Positions 34,157 to 43,624 of a stretch of 64,000 bases of DNA are shown piece after piece. The notes under the pieces are model-generated. The model had not been told where the DNA came from, searched no databases, and saw nothing but the letters and a program-made list of their open reading frames with translations. Both the position numbers and the translations under genes were made by a program. How positions within the stretch are numbered: the first letter of the stretch is position 1; each line of letters opens with the position of its first letter. This DNA is from Chryseobacterium sp. G0201 (GTDB lineage Bacteria; Bacteroidota; Bacteroidia; Flavobacteriales; Weeksellaceae): contig NZ_CP033917.1 of assembly GCF_003815655.1 (NCBI RefSeq), positions 1,922,001 to 1,986,000 on the forward strand, in the 5' to 3' direction.

Positions 34157-34324
34157 ATGAAAAATTTAAAAAATTTAAACAGAAAACAGTTAAAAAATGT
34201 TTTAGGAGGAGCTGCATTAGCTTGTGAAACACCTGTTGATGGAGGTTGTAGTGCAGGTTATACGTTCTGTAGTAACCCTTATTGTTGTTATCCACCAAGA
34301 AAGCCATTTATCTGTTTCGATTAA
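34157..34324 (+). CDS. Short Cys-rich peptide with GG-type leader, bacteriocin-like precursor
   Basis: 55 codons, ATG at 34157 and TAA at 34322-34324. The first 18 residues are MKNLKNLNRKQLKNVLGG, a classic double-Gly leader. The following 37-residue core starts AALACETPVDGGCSAGYT and holds six cysteines (residues 23, 31, 38, 43, 44, 53), including a CC pair, with several Pro. Such leaders are cut after GG by peptidase-containing ABC exporters. Peptides of this shape are common in Chryseobacterium and annotated as bacteriocin-like. No exporter or modifying enzyme is in the window. The gene has its own terminator, which supports that it is expressed on its own. Confidence 0.85.
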   Translation: MKNLKNLNRKQLKNVLGGAALACETPVDGGCSAGYTFCSNPYCCYPPRKPFICFD

Positions 34325-34332
34325 TCAGAAAT

Positions 34333-34369
34333 AACAAAGGCTGTCCTAAAAGACAGCCTTTGTTTTTAT
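34333..34369 (+). terminator. Terminator after the GG-leader peptide
   Basis: A perfect 13-bp stem AACAAAGGCTGTC (34333-34345) and GACAGCCTTTGTT (34352-34364) followed by T-rich sequence, 9 bases after the peptide stop. Confidence 0.93.
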
Positions 34370-34392
34370 TGTACAAATCTTAAAGATAGATT

Positions 34393-34863
34393 CTAAGGAT
34401 TTTCTTTCGAAATCTCTTCGTGATGCTTTAAATATAAAGGCAGAGCCGCCGATCCATACCAAGGAAAAATTTCATAGCTAAAAACTTCTGCTTGTACTGC
34501 TGGATCTGTTTTTACCCATTGATCGGCTTCTTCTTTAGATTTTGTATTGAAAATGAACATTCCGCGGTAGTTTTCTTTATTTTTTTCAAGAAAAGGTCCG
34601 GCAACGATAATTTTTCCTTCGTCTGCAAGTTTACCGATGTTGGTCATGTGACCCTTCATTAAATCTGCCATTTTAGCTTTATCTTCAATTTTTGCAGAAC
34701 CGGTTGTCAACATTACGATGGTATAAGCTTTCATTCCATATTTGTCTGCGCCAAGAGATGTAGCTAATTCCTAGTTGAATTTTGGCTTTTCTGTTTTCTT
34801 TTCTTGAGCGAAAGAGAAAGTTGCCGCGAAAAGAGAGAGGGATAAATAAATTTTTAGTCGCAT
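34393..34863 (-). pseudogene. Secreted YciI-family protein interrupted by an amber codon
   Basis: The frame from ATG 34863 to the stop at 34393 codes 156 residues but has TAG as codon 31 (complement of 34771-34773). Codons 1-30 form a signal peptide ending FSFAQ plus a Lys-rich start of the mature protein (KKTEKPKFN). After the TAG the frame goes on as ELATSLGADKYGMKAYT, leading into a YciI-like dimeric ferredoxin-fold domain (MLTTGS, GKIIVAGPF, NYRGMFIFN, VQAEVFSYEIFPWYG). An internal ATG at 34734 gives a 113-residue cytoplasmic form. One CAG-to-TAG or like change explains it. It lies 4 bases after pncB. Sequencing error and amber readthrough are alternatives. Confidence 0.8.
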
Positions 34864-34867
34864 CTAT

Positions 34868-36046
34868 TTAGTCTTTAATTCTTAAAAACTCTTTGGCCAA
34901 TTCGATCATTTTTGGATCTCCGGTGTATTTTCCGTGTTCGTCGGATAATTTTACGGTAGGAATCCATTCTTTGTTAGGAGCCTGAACTCCAATTAATTTC
35001 ATCACAATATTCATTGGTTTTAAGCCTACATCATTGGTGAGATTGGTTCCTATTCCGAAAGAAACTCCGATTTTGCCTTTGCAGTATTTGGTTATTTCTT
35101 CAACTTTTTCAAGATTTAAAGCATCAGAGAAAATGATATATTTAAATAAAGGATTGATCCCATTTTTCTCATAGTGAGCAATTGTTTTGTCTGCAAATTC
35201 TAAGGCATCACCGCTGTCATGACGTACACCGTCGAACAATTTTGCAAATTTTTTGTCGAACTGACGGAAGAAAACATCCGTTGTGTATGTGTCAGAAAGA
35301 GCAACTCCCAAATCACCTCTGTAAACATCAACCCAGTGTTCAAGGGCTAATTCGTTGGCCATTTTGAAACCGTATTCCGCACCGTGAAACATAAACCACT
35401 CATGAGCGTGAGTTCCGATAGGTTTTACATTGTATTTCATCGCAAAATGAACATTTGAACTTCCTATAAATGTAGAATCTTTCTTCTGGTTTAACGCTTC
35501 CATTACGAGATTCTGCACTTTGTAAGAATGTCTTCTTCTGGTACCGAATTCCGCGAAATTAACGCCGAGTTTTGTAAGGGATTCTGCTTTTTCAACAGTT
35601 TTACTCATTACCACTTCGTTAGAATCTCTTTCCATGTGATTCATTTCGTAATGTAATTCGCTTATTAAAGCTAATAAAGGCACTTCCCAAAGGATTGTTC
35701 TGTACCAAAGTCCTTCAACAGTAACGCTAAGATTTGTTCCATCTTGGTGAATTTTAACTTCAGAAGGATCGTAATGATAACCTTCAAGAAAATCTAAATA
35801 GGGAAGGTCTAAGTAAGGGCATGTTCTTGCCAAAAACTTTTTCTCGTCTTTGGTTAGTTTTAATTCTGCCATTTTTGTCACTGCTTCTCTTAAAGCTGCG
35901 TCAAAACCTTCCGGAAATAAGTGTTTTCCTCTGTTGATGAATTCGTATTTTACAATAGAGCTTGGGAATAATTTTACCACTGCATTTTGCATGGTCACTT
36001 TATAGAAATCGTTATCTAGAATAGAGTTTAATCGAATGTCGTGCAT
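34868..36046 (-). CDS. pncB: Nicotinate phosphoribosyltransferase
   Basis: 392 residues, the full family length. Signatures include LDNDFYKVTMQNAV at the N-terminus, FAEFGTRRRHSYKVQNLVME in the middle with the phosphohistidine candidate, GSSNVHFAMKYNVKPIGTHAHEWFM, GVRHDSGDALEFA and FSDALNLEKV. It joins nicotinate to PRPP, giving nicotinate mononucleotide for NAD salvage. The interrupted YciI gene starts 4 bases after its stop. Confidence 0.95.
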   Translation of the reverse strand: MHDIRLNSILDNDFYKVTMQNAVVKLFPSSIVKYEFINRGKHLFPEGFDAALREAVTKMAELKLTKDEKKFLARTCPYLDLPYLDFLEGYHYDPSEVKIHQDGTNLSVTVEGLWYRTILWEVPLLALISELHYEMNHMERDSNEVVMSKTVEKAESLTKLGVNFAEFGTRRRHSYKVQNLVMEALNQKKDSTFIGSSNVHFAMKYNVKPIGTHAHEWFMFHGAEYGFKMANELALEHWVDVYRGDLGVALSDTYTTDVFFRQFDKKFAKLFDGVRHDSGDALEFADKTIAHYEKNGINPLFKYIIFSDALNLEKVEEITKYCKGKIGVSFGIGTNLTNDVGLKPMNIVMKLIGVQAPNKEWIPTVKLSDEHGKYTGDPKMIELAKEFLRIKD

Positions 36047-36084
36047 ATATGTGTAATTTTAACGCAAATTTAATAATTAAAAAT

Positions 36085-36115
36085 AAAAATCGTCTAAATG
36101 TAAGACGATTTTTTT
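36085..36115 (-). terminator. Terminator after dps
   Basis: An 11-bp stem AAAAATCGTCT (36085-36095) and AGACGATTTTT (36103-36113), with T-rich sequence on the minus strand after the stem. It lies between the dps stop and the pncB start. Confidence 0.8.
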
Positions 36116-36139
36116 AAATATTTAGATGATTTTGTCTGT

Positions 36140-36616
36140 TTACTTCCCTAAATAAGAGTTGTACATCCAAACTTCTTTTTCCTGCTCTGTAATGTAGTCG
36201 CTCATTTGTGAGTTGGTACCTTCATCTCCAGCTGTGTCGGTGATGTCTAAAAGTTCTCTCTGAAGATCGATAACCACTTTGAATGAACTCAAAATATTCT
36301 CTACACTTTTGTTTCCGTCACTGACTTCTTTTGTTTCTTTAATAGTAGCCACTTTTAAATAATCTGAATAATTATGTGCCGGAGTTGCCCCTAAAGTCAG
36401 AATTCTTTCTGCTATTTCATCAATTTTTAATACTAAGCTGTTGTATAGCTCTTCAAATTTTGGATGAAGGGTGAAAAACTGATCACCTTTGATGTTCCAA
36501 TGAGAACCTCTTGTGTTTTGATAAAATATTGAATAATTAGCTAAAAGTACATTTAATTTCTCGGAAATGTTTTTACAGTCGGCTTCCTGAAGTCCGATAA
36601 TACTTGCATTTTTCAT
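36140..36616 (-). CDS. dps: Dps family ferritin-like DNA protection protein
   Basis: 158 residues forming a four-helix bundle. The ferroxidase-site motif is SHWNIKGDQFFTLHPKFEELYNSL-type (His in NTRGSHWN, Asp and Glu in the HPKFEELY helix), placed between subunits as in other Dps proteins. Dps oxidises and stores iron using hydrogen peroxide and can shield DNA. A minus-strand TAACTTTG (complement of 36637-36644) fits a -7 promoter box, about 20 bases before the start codon. A terminator follows, so it is a single-gene unit. Confidence 0.92.
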   Translation of the reverse strand: MKNASIIGLQEADCKNISEKLNVLLANYSIFYQNTRGSHWNIKGDQFFTLHPKFEELYNSLVLKIDEIAERILTLGATPAHNYSDYLKVATIKETKEVSDGNKSVENILSSFKVVIDLQRELLDITDTAGDEGTNSQMSDYITEQEKEVWMYNSYLGK

Positions 36617-36758
36617 ACGTTTATTTTTTATATCTACAAAGTTAGGAAATATTGTGCCGAACTAATTTTATAGTCAATAGAAGATAACTATAAGAGGATT
36701 TTTAAAAATAATTAGGATAAGTTTCCTTAATATTGCGGGTAAAACACTATCAATTATA

Positions 36759-38123
36759 ATGAAATATAAAATTTTAGCTGTACTCATAATAATTATTTAC
36801 TTTTTGCAATCTTTTTTTCTTCCTACTGGCGGAATAGGAGCAGATAGTTTATCTTATTTTGGCATTGCGTCGGATTTACCCGATTTAAAAACAAATCTTT
36901 TTCCTTTAGGATATCCGATTTTGCTGGAGATGTGTCATTTTTTTATAAAAGATTATTTTTGGGCTTCAAAAATTTTAAATTTTGTTTTTATTACAGGCAT
37001 TTTATCTTTTTCATATTATAAAAGATTCTACTTTAGAGAAACGGTTCTGCTGCTTGCGGGAAAGACGGCTTTTTTTGTGTTTTGCGGAGTAATTTCCGAA
37101 GGTCCTTTTATATTTTTTCTGTACTTTCTTTTTTATTTTTTACATCAGATATTTTCCGGAAATAAGCTTTACGCCAATGCGTTTTGGGCTTCTTTGATGA
37201 TGATCTGCATGTTCACGATGAGATATTCAGGAATATATATTTATCTGTCAGTTTTAATATTCCTTTTTTTTGCATTTTTAAAGCTGAGAAAAGAAATATT
37301 TTTCAAGCCTTTATTATTGACTGTATTTCTTTCTGGACTGGGAATTGGAGGGTATTTATTATTTAATTATTTGTATTTTGGAAGTTTTACGGGTGAAGAT
37401 TTGAGGGGAACTGCAGGAGAATTGCTCCCGATGGATATTTTACGTGACCTTTTGGGTGTTTCTAATGTAATAGACCCTTATATTGGAATAAAACCGGCTT
37501 CCTACAGTATGGCAAGTATTGGTTTTCAGTTCTTGGTTTTGGGAATAGATATTCTAATGTTTCGTTATTTTCTTACCTATTATAGAAAAGCGAAAGAGAC
37601 ATCATTATATTATTTCCATATTTTGATTTGGATAATGGCAGGTACTTATGCTATATTTTTATTGATTTCGGGATGGCTTCAAAATATTGAAGAAATGAAC
37701 ACGAGGATGCTGGCCGCCGCAAATTTCTGTTTATTCTTTTCATTTCTTATTCTATATTTTCAAAAAGAAAGTTCTGATAAGCTGATTTGGAGAGTTGGAT
37801 GTTTCTTTTTAGCATTTCTTTCGTTATACAATATAAAGAATCCGGATAATTATTTGAAAAATAAAAATCAAATACTTTCGCAAGTTTCAAAATTCAAAGG
37901 TAAAAAGTACATTTACAATGATGAAAGGGCTGTGAAAAATATTACCATGTATCATATTCCTCTTATTAATAAATCTTTCAGTTATCAACACACCAATAAG
38001 CAAAAAGGGGAATTGAAACAATCTCTTGTGGGAAGTATTGATCCACAGATAAAGTGGATAAAATTTGATAACGTGAAAAATAAAAGTCAGGTTTTATATA
38101 CCTCTCAACTTATTTTAGATTAA
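36759..38123 (+). CDS. Predicted GT-C-type membrane protein (glycosyltransferase-like)
   Basis: 454 residues with about ten membrane helices. The first loop has GGIGADSLSYFGIASDLP, with the acidic residue after helix 1 that marks GT-C enzymes, and PLGYPILLEM, as in dolichyl-phosphate mannosyltransferase-like proteins. SEGPF and TMRYSGIYI match the later loops. The soluble C-terminal part is about 85 residues. Members use lipid-linked sugars on the outer face of the inner membrane. It is followed by a related gene 28 bases later. Function inferred only. Confidence 0.7.
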   Translation: MKYKILAVLIIIIYFLQSFFLPTGGIGADSLSYFGIASDLPDLKTNLFPLGYPILLEMCHFFIKDYFWASKILNFVFITGILSFSYYKRFYFRETVLLLAGKTAFFVFCGVISEGPFIFFLYFLFYFLHQIFSGNKLYANAFWASLMMICMFTMRYSGIYIYLSVLIFLFFAFLKLRKEIFFKPLLLTVFLSGLGIGGYLLFNYLYFGSFTGEDLRGTAGELLPMDILRDLLGVSNVIDPYIGIKPASYSMASIGFQFLVLGIDILMFRYFLTYYRKAKETSLYYFHILIWIMAGTYAIFLLISGWLQNIEEMNTRMLAAANFCLFFSFLILYFQKESSDKLIWRVGCFFLAFLSLYNIKNPDNYLKNKNQILSQVSKFKGKKYIYNDERAVKNITMYHIPLINKSFSYQHTNKQKGELKQSLVGSIDPQIKWIKFDNVKNKSQVLYTSQLILD

Positions 38124-38151
38124 TAAACTTTAAAGTGAAAGTTTAATTACA

Positions 38152-39735
38152 ATGAAGAACTTTGTTATTTCTGCTTCTGTTTTCTTCGGAATTTGCATAA
38201 TCTATTTTTTAATAATGATTTCCAAAACGGAAGGCAATTTTACCTATATATTAGATGATGCGTATATTCATTTGGCGATGGCGAAGAATTTTGCGCTTCA
38301 CGGAGTTTGGGGAATGACGAAATATTCTTTTTCATCTTCATCTTCGTCACCAATTTTCACTTTTATTTTAAGTGTTTTGATTTATGTTTTCGGGAATAAT
38401 GAACTAAACCCTTTAATTTTCAACATTGTAATTTCTTCTTTAATTATTTTTTTTCTTAATAAATATTACAAATCTGTTTTTGATAAAAATAATCATATCA
38501 TCATTGCAACTTTGTTTACATTTTTGTTTGCAGTTTTACATTTACAGATTTTCACAGGAATGGAACATGTTTTACAGGTTCTTATCGTTGTAGTGAATGT
38601 TTTTTATTTTCAAAAATGGATTAAAAGTGATTTTAAAGATCAACTTTCATCGTATTGGTTTTATTTTACCATTTTACTATTAGGATTAGTGAGGTTTGAA
38701 AGTATGTTTTATTTCGCTTCAATAGCTTTTGTTTTTTTCTTGATTAAAAGATTCAAAGAAGCTTTTCTTGTATTAATTTTAGGATTTGTCCCAATTTTGA
38801 TTTTCGGATACTTTAATTATCATCAAGACGGTTATTTCTTTCCAAATTCTGTTGTGGTAAAAGGAACCTCATTTAATTTTTTAGGAAATTATGTTGAGCA
38901 AATCAAAGAAATAGTACTGAGGAAAATTATTTTGAATGTAAAATTTTATCAAGTTGTGCTACTTCCTTTATTAATAGGATTTATACTGATCTATAAAGAT
39001 TATAAAAGTATACTGAGTTTTCAAAAAATCATTATTAATAACTTCCTTATTGTAGCTTGGAGTCTTACATTAATGCTACAATGTATTTTTGGGGAATTCA
39101 AAGGGCCTTTCAGGTATGAGGCTTATCTATTAACTGTTTTTTCAATGATCTTGATTCCAAGGCTGAAGCCTTTTTTTATAAGTCCTTTATCTGAATTTAA
39201 AAAAGAAAAATTTACAGGTGCGATTCTTATTGTAAATATTATATTATTAATCTATAAGTTCTGTTTTGCACATATATTAATAAAGCAGGGCAGCGAAAAT
39301 ATTTACGAACAGCAAATTCAGTCTGCAAAATTCTTAAAGAAATATTACAATAATTCTAATGTTGTTGCTAATGATATTGGTGCAATTTGTTATTTCTCGG
39401 ATATTCATTTGCTTGATTTTGTCGGACTGGGTTCAACAGAAATGATTCCATTCAACAAAAAAGGAGCAGTTATAGATAGTAGATTTAAAAATTATCTTAC
39501 AAAATACTGTAAAGAAAACAATTACCAGCTCGCAATAGCTTATGAAGAATGGCTGAGGGGTCAAACACCTGAAAACTGGAAAAAAGTTGCAGTTCTTACC
39601 ATTAAAAATAATGTAGTTGTAGGTCAGGATCATGTTTTTATTTATTCGATCGATCCTAAAATTCATGAATCACTTAAACAGAATGTGAAGGATTTTAAGT
39701 GGAATAAAAATGTTGACGTTAAGATCATGGAATGA
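38152..39735 (+). CDS. Predicted GT-C-type membrane glycosyltransferase
   Basis: 527 residues with about ten membrane helices. The first periplasmic loop has LDDAYIHLAMAKNFALHG, the DDA-type acidic pair typical of GT-C enzymes, then a Ser run and SSPIFTFILSVLIY. GMEHVLQVL and LVRFESMFYFA match the arabinofuranosyltransferase-like family. The C-terminal soluble domain of about 120 residues has VVANDIGAICYFSDIHLLDFVGLGS, also typical for this family. It probably adds a sugar to an envelope glycan or protein. It follows its partner gene by 28 bases. Confidence 0.72.
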   Translation: MKNFVISASVFFGICIIYFLIMISKTEGNFTYILDDAYIHLAMAKNFALHGVWGMTKYSFSSSSSSPIFTFILSVLIYVFGNNELNPLIFNIVISSLIIFFLNKYYKSVFDKNNHIIIATLFTFLFAVLHLQIFTGMEHVLQVLIVVVNVFYFQKWIKSDFKDQLSSYWFYFTILLLGLVRFESMFYFASIAFVFFLIKRFKEAFLVLILGFVPILIFGYFNYHQDGYFFPNSVVVKGTSFNFLGNYVEQIKEIVLRKIILNVKFYQVVLLPLLIGFILIYKDYKSILSFQKIIINNFLIVAWSLTLMLQCIFGEFKGPFRYEAYLLTVFSMILIPRLKPFFISPLSEFKKEKFTGAILIVNIILLIYKFCFAHILIKQGSENIYEQQIQSAKFLKKYYNNSNVVANDIGAICYFSDIHLLDFVGLGSTEMIPFNKKGAVIDSRFKNYLTKYCKENNYQLAIAYEEWLRGQTPENWKKVAVLTIKNNVVVGQDHVFIYSIDPKIHESLKQNVKDFKWNKNVDVKIME

Positions 39736-39876
39736 AAATTTAAATTTATTTAATATAACTCTATTTATCTCCTTCTTTACTCACTTTTCTTCCTATATAT
39801 AATGATATACTTATTTCTTTAATCATAGATTGAAGCTTTTTGGTGTAAGTGATTGATTTTAATTTTCATATAAGTT

Positions 39877-39907
39877 TTTGTAGATTGGAAAATTATTTAT
39901 ATTTTTG
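39877..39907 (+). promoter_or_regulatory. Promoter for the rpsL-rpsG-fusA-rpsJ operon
   Basis: TTTG (39877-39880), 19 bases, TATTTTTG (39900-39907). This is a full match to the Bacteroidota -33/-7 pattern, with rpsL starting 25 bases later. Confidence 0.82.
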
Positions 39908-39931
39908 CACCCTAAAATAAAAAGCAATTAA

Positions 39932-40345
39932 ATGCCTACTATTCAACAATTAGTAAGAAAAGGAAGAGTCGCACTCACCAAGAAGAGTAAATCGGCTGCC
40001 CTTGATTCTTGTCCACAAAGACGAGGTGTATGTACGAGAGTATATACTACCACTCCTAAGAAACCTAACTCTGCACTTAGAAAAGTTGCAAGGGTAAGAC
40101 TTTCTAACGGGAAGGAAGTCAACGCCTACATCCCGGGCGAAGGACATAATCTTCAAGAGCACTCGATAGTATTGGTACGCGGCGGAAGGGTGAAAGACCT
40201 ACCGGGAGTACGTTATCATATCGTAAGAGGAGCATTAGATACTGCAGGTGTAAGCGGTAGAACACAGAGAAGATCTAAGTATGGAGCTAAGAGACCAAAA
40301 CCAGGTCAGGCAGCAGCTGCACCAGCTAAAGGAAAGAAAAAATAA
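39932..40345 (+). CDS. rpsL: 30S ribosomal protein S12
   Basis: 137 residues, first gene of the str operon. The core is canonical ([52 protein letters not shown]). The two lysine regions altered in classic streptomycin-resistant mutants, TPKKPNS and GRVKDLPG, are intact, so no such mutation is seen. A short Ala/Lys tail ([13 protein letters not shown]) extends the C-terminus. S12 sits near the decoding site. Confidence 0.98.
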   Translation: MPTIQQLVRKGRVALTKKSKSAALDSCPQRRGVCTRVYTTTPKKPNSALRKVARVRLSNGKEVNAYIPGEGHNLQEHSIVLVRGGRVKDLPGVRYHIVRGALDTAGVSGRTQRRSKYGAKRPKPGQAAAAPAKGKKK

Positions 40346-40368
40346 TCATTAAATAAGGTACAGAAGCA

Positions 40369-40845
40369 ATGAGAAAGACAAAAGCGAAAAAAAGACCGTT
40401 GTTACCAGATCCGAAATTTAATGATCAATTGGTAACAAGATTTGTAAACAATTTAATGCTAGACGGTAAAAAGTCTATCGCATTCAAAATATTCTACGAT
40501 GCATTAGACCTTGTAGAAGCTAAAAAAGGAGAAACTGAAAAAACTGCCCTTGAAATCTGGAAAGATGCATTAACTAACGTTATGCCTCACGTAGAAGTAC
40601 GTTCTAGAAGAGTAGGTGGAGCTAACTTCCAGATTCCTATGCCAATCAGAGCTGACAGAAAAATTTCTATGGCAATGAAATGGTTAATCAAATATTCTAC
40701 AGCTAGAAATGATAAGTCTATGGCTTTGAAATTAGCTAACGAAGTTGTAGCTGCTTCTAGAGAAGAAGGTGCTGCTTACAAGAAAAAATCTGATACTCAC
40801 AAAATGGCGGAAGCTAACAAAGCTTTCTCACACTTTAAATTCTAA
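40369..40845 (+). CDS. rpsG: 30S ribosomal protein S7
   Basis: 158 residues, standard length. It has the uS7 features [48 protein letters not shown] and the C-terminal [13 protein letters not shown]. It starts the folding of the 16S rRNA head domain. It lies 23 bases after rpsL and 6 bases before fusA. Confidence 0.98.
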   Translation: MRKTKAKKRPLLPDPKFNDQLVTRFVNNLMLDGKKSIAFKIFYDALDLVEAKKGETEKTALEIWKDALTNVMPHVEVRSRRVGGANFQIPMPIRADRKISMAMKWLIKYSTARNDKSMALKLANEVVAASREEGAAYKKKSDTHKMAEANKAFSHFKF

Positions 40846-40851
40846 TTAGAA

Positions 40852-42969
40852 ATGAGTAGAGATCTTAAATTTACAAGAAACATTGGTATTGCTGCCCACA
40901 TTGATGCGGGAAAAACTACCACTACAGAAAGAATCTTATTCTATACTGGTGTAAACCATAAAATTGGAGAAGTTCATGATGGAGCTTCTACAATGGACTG
41001 GATGGAGCAGGAAGCAGAAAGAGGTATTACAATTACTTCTGCTGCAACAACTTGTTCTTGGAATTTTCCAACAGACCAAGGTAAAATTTTACCTGAAAGT
41101 AAGCCTTACCACTTCAATATCATCGATACACCGGGACACGTTGACTTCACAGTAGAAGTAAACAGATCTTTAAGAGTATTAGATGGTTTGGTATTCTTAT
41201 TCTCTGCAGTAGATGGAGTAGAGCCTCAGTCTGAAACAAACTGGAGACTTGCTGACAACTATAAAGTTGCAAGAATGGGATTCGTAAACAAAATGGACAG
41301 ACAAGGTGCTGACTTCCTTAACGTGGTAAACCAGGTTAAGACGATGTTAGGATCAAACGCTGTTCCAATCGTTTTACCAATCGGTGCTGAAGAAGATTTC
41401 AAAGGTGTTGTTGACTTAATTAAAAACAGAGCTATCATCTGGGATGAAGCAGGACAAGGAGCTACTTTCGAAGTAGTGCCAATTCCTGAAGACATGAAGG
41501 CTGAAGTTCACGAATACAGAGAGAAATTAGTAGAAGCTGTAGCTGACTACGATGAGACTTTGATGGAGAAATTCTTCGAAGATCCAGATTCAATCTCTGA
41601 AGACGAAATCAACGAAGCTCTAAGAAAAGCTACTATTGATCTTTCTATTATCCCAATGACTTGTGGTTCTTCATTCAAGAATAAAGGAGTACAGTTTATG
41701 TTGGATGCAGTATGTAAATACTTGCCTTCTCCATTGGATAAAGATGATATCAAAGGTACTGACCCTAGAACTGATCTTGATATTACAAGAAAACCATCTG
41801 TAGACGAGCCTTTCGCAGCTCTAGCATTTAAGATTGCTACTGACCCATTCGTGGGAAGATTGGCATTCTTCAGAGCATACTCTGGAAGACTAGATGCAGG
41901 TTCTTATATCTTGAACACTCGTTCAGGAGATAAAGAAAGAATCTCTAGAATCTATCAGATGCACGCTAACAAGCAAAATCCTGTAGAATATATTGAAGCA
42001 GGAGATATCGGTGCAGCTGTAGGTTTCAAATCTATCAAAACTGGTGATACAATGTGTGACGAGAAAAACCCAATCGTTCTTGAATCGATGGTTTTCCCTG
42101 ATCCTGTAATTGGTATCGCTGTTGAGCCTAAAACTAAGGCTGACCAGGATAAAATGGGTAACGCTCTAGCCAAATTAGCTGAAGAAGATCCTACTTTCCA
42201 GGTTAAAACTGACGAAGCTTCTGGACAAACGATTATCTCAGGAATGGGTGAGCTTCACCTTGATATTCTTGTAGACCGTATGAGAAGAGAATTCAAAGTA
42301 GAAGTTAACCAAGGTCAACCTCAGGTTGAGTACAAAGAGAATCTTACAAGAGTTGCTCAACACAGAGAAGTTTACAAAAAACAATCTGGTGGTAAAGGTA
42401 AATTTGCTGACATTGTATTTGAACTAGGACCTGCTGACGAAGGTAAAGTTGGTTTAGAATTCATCAATGAGATCAAAGGTGGTAACGTTCCTAGAGAATT
42501 TGTTCCTGCAATTGAAAAAGGCTTTAAAGCTGCAATGAAAAACGGTCCTTTGGCTGGTTTCGAAGTTGAAGGTATTAAAGTTACTCTTAAAGACGGATCT
42601 TTCCACGCAGTGGATTCTGATGCACTTTCTTTCGAATTAGCTGCTAAATTAGGATTTAAAGAAGCGGGACGTGCTGCTAAGCCAGTAATCATGGAGCCTA
42701 TTATGAAATTGGAGGTTGTAACTCCGGAAGAATATATGGGTAACATCATTGGTGACCTTAACAAGAGAAGAGGTACTATCAGTGGACAAGAAGAAAAGAA
42801 CGGTGCCGTTGTAATCAAAGGTTCAGTTCCACTTTCTGAAATGTTTGGATATGTAACAACTCTAAGAACACTTTCATCAGGAAGAGCTACTTCTTCTATG
42901 GAATTAGAGAAGTACCAAGCTACTCCTCAAAACGTTGCTGAAGATATCATTGCTAAAGCAAAAGGTTAA
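40852..42969 (+). CDS. fusA: Elongation factor G
   Basis: 705 residues with the five-domain layout. The GTPase motifs are [15 protein letters not shown] (P loop), [10 protein letters not shown] (switch), DTPGHVDF and NKMD. The later domains have GMGELHLDI and [22 protein letters not shown] moves tRNA and mRNA through the ribosome with GTP. It is the third gene of the str operon, 6 bases after rpsG. Confidence 0.98.
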   Translation: MSRDLKFTRNIGIAAHIDAGKTTTTERILFYTGVNHKIGEVHDGASTMDWMEQEAERGITITSAATTCSWNFPTDQGKILPESKPYHFNIIDTPGHVDFTVEVNRSLRVLDGLVFLFSAVDGVEPQSETNWRLADNYKVARMGFVNKMDRQGADFLNVVNQVKTMLGSNAVPIVLPIGAEEDFKGVVDLIKNRAIIWDEAGQGATFEVVPIPEDMKAEVHEYREKLVEAVADYDETLMEKFFEDPDSISEDEINEALRKATIDLSIIPMTCGSSFKNKGVQFMLDAVCKYLPSPLDKDDIKGTDPRTDLDITRKPSVDEPFAALAFKIATDPFVGRLAFFRAYSGRLDAGSYILNTRSGDKERISRIYQMHANKQNPVEYIEAGDIGAAVGFKSIKTGDTMCDEKNPIVLESMVFPDPVIGIAVEPKTKADQDKMGNALAKLAEEDPTFQVKTDEASGQTIISGMGELHLDILVDRMRREFKVEVNQGQPQVEYKENLTRVAQHREVYKKQSGGKGKFADIVFELGPADEGKVGLEFINEIKGGNVPREFVPAIEKGFKAAMKNGPLAGFEVEGIKVTLKDGSFHAVDSDALSFELAAKLGFKEAGRAAKPVIMEPIMKLEVVTPEEYMGNIIGDLNKRRGTISGQEEKNGAVVIKGSVPLSEMFGYVTTLRTLSSGRATSSMELEKYQATPQNVAEDIIAKAKG

Positions 42970-42986
42970 TTTTTTAAATTAAAGAA

Positions 42987-43292
42987 ATGTCACAAAGAAT
43001 CAGAATAAAACTAAAATCTTACGATTACAACTTGGTAGACAAGTCTGCTGAGAAAATCGTAAAAACGGTAAAGGCTACTGGTGCTGTTGTAAACGGACCA
43101 ATTCCATTGCCAACTAATAAGAGAATCTTCACTGTATTGAGATCTCCACACGTAAACAAGAAGGCTAGAGAGCAGTTCCAATTATCAGCTCACAAGAGAT
43201 TGATGGATATCTACTCTTCTTCTTCTAAAACTGTGGATGCTCTAATGAAATTAGAGTTACCAAGCGGTGTAGACGTTGAAATTAAAGTGTGA
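42987..43292 (+). CDS. rpsJ: 30S ribosomal protein S10
   Basis: 101 residues, typical uS10 ([46 protein letters not shown]). It also is NusE, which joins transcription antitermination complexes. It closes the first ribosomal operon here and is followed by a terminator, whereas in most bacteria rplC follows directly. The rplC block starts about 12 kb away at 55224. Confidence 0.98.
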   Translation: MSQRIRIKLKSYDYNLVDKSAEKIVKTVKATGAVVNGPIPLPTNKRIFTVLRSPHVNKKAREQFQLSAHKRLMDIYSSSSKTVDALMKLELPSGVDVEIKV

Positions 43293-43624
43293 TAACGTGC
43301 ATACTTTGCCCGTGATTATATAAAAATCCGTCCCTTTCGAGGGGCGGATTTTTTATTTACATTAACTGGAAACTATTTTAAAGTATAATTATAAAGTAGA
43401 ATTTCTTAAATGTATTTGTTTTGGATGTTTATTGATAAGTTAGATTAAAATTTTAAACCAATTTATAAGAATTTATATTTTTTTAAAATTCAATTAAAAC
43501 TTACCTTCCTGTCTAATAGTTGGTTATCTAATGTTTTATATTTGCTTTCAAATAATTCCTAATATTTAATAAGCAATAATGGTCTGAAAATTAACAACAG
43601 ACAAAGATTTAAAATTTTACACAA
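43293..43624. promoter_or_regulatory. Spacer between rpsJ and the carbonic anhydrase gene, with promoter
   Basis: This 332-base spacer holds the rpsJ terminator and AT-rich sequence. TATATTTG at 43537-43544 is a candidate -7 box for the carbonic anhydrase gene; a proper -33 element is not clear. No ORF is supported. Confidence 0.5.
43323..43357 (+). terminator. Terminator after rpsJ
   Basis: A 12-bp stem AAAATCCGTCCC (43323-43334) and GGGGCGGATTTT (43341-43352) with one T-G pair, followed by T. It separates the str operon from the carbonic anhydrase gene. Confidence 0.92.

Noticed and set aside
42372..42818. 148-codon minus-strand ORF inside fusA
   Set aside because: Antisense shadow of a highly conserved gene.
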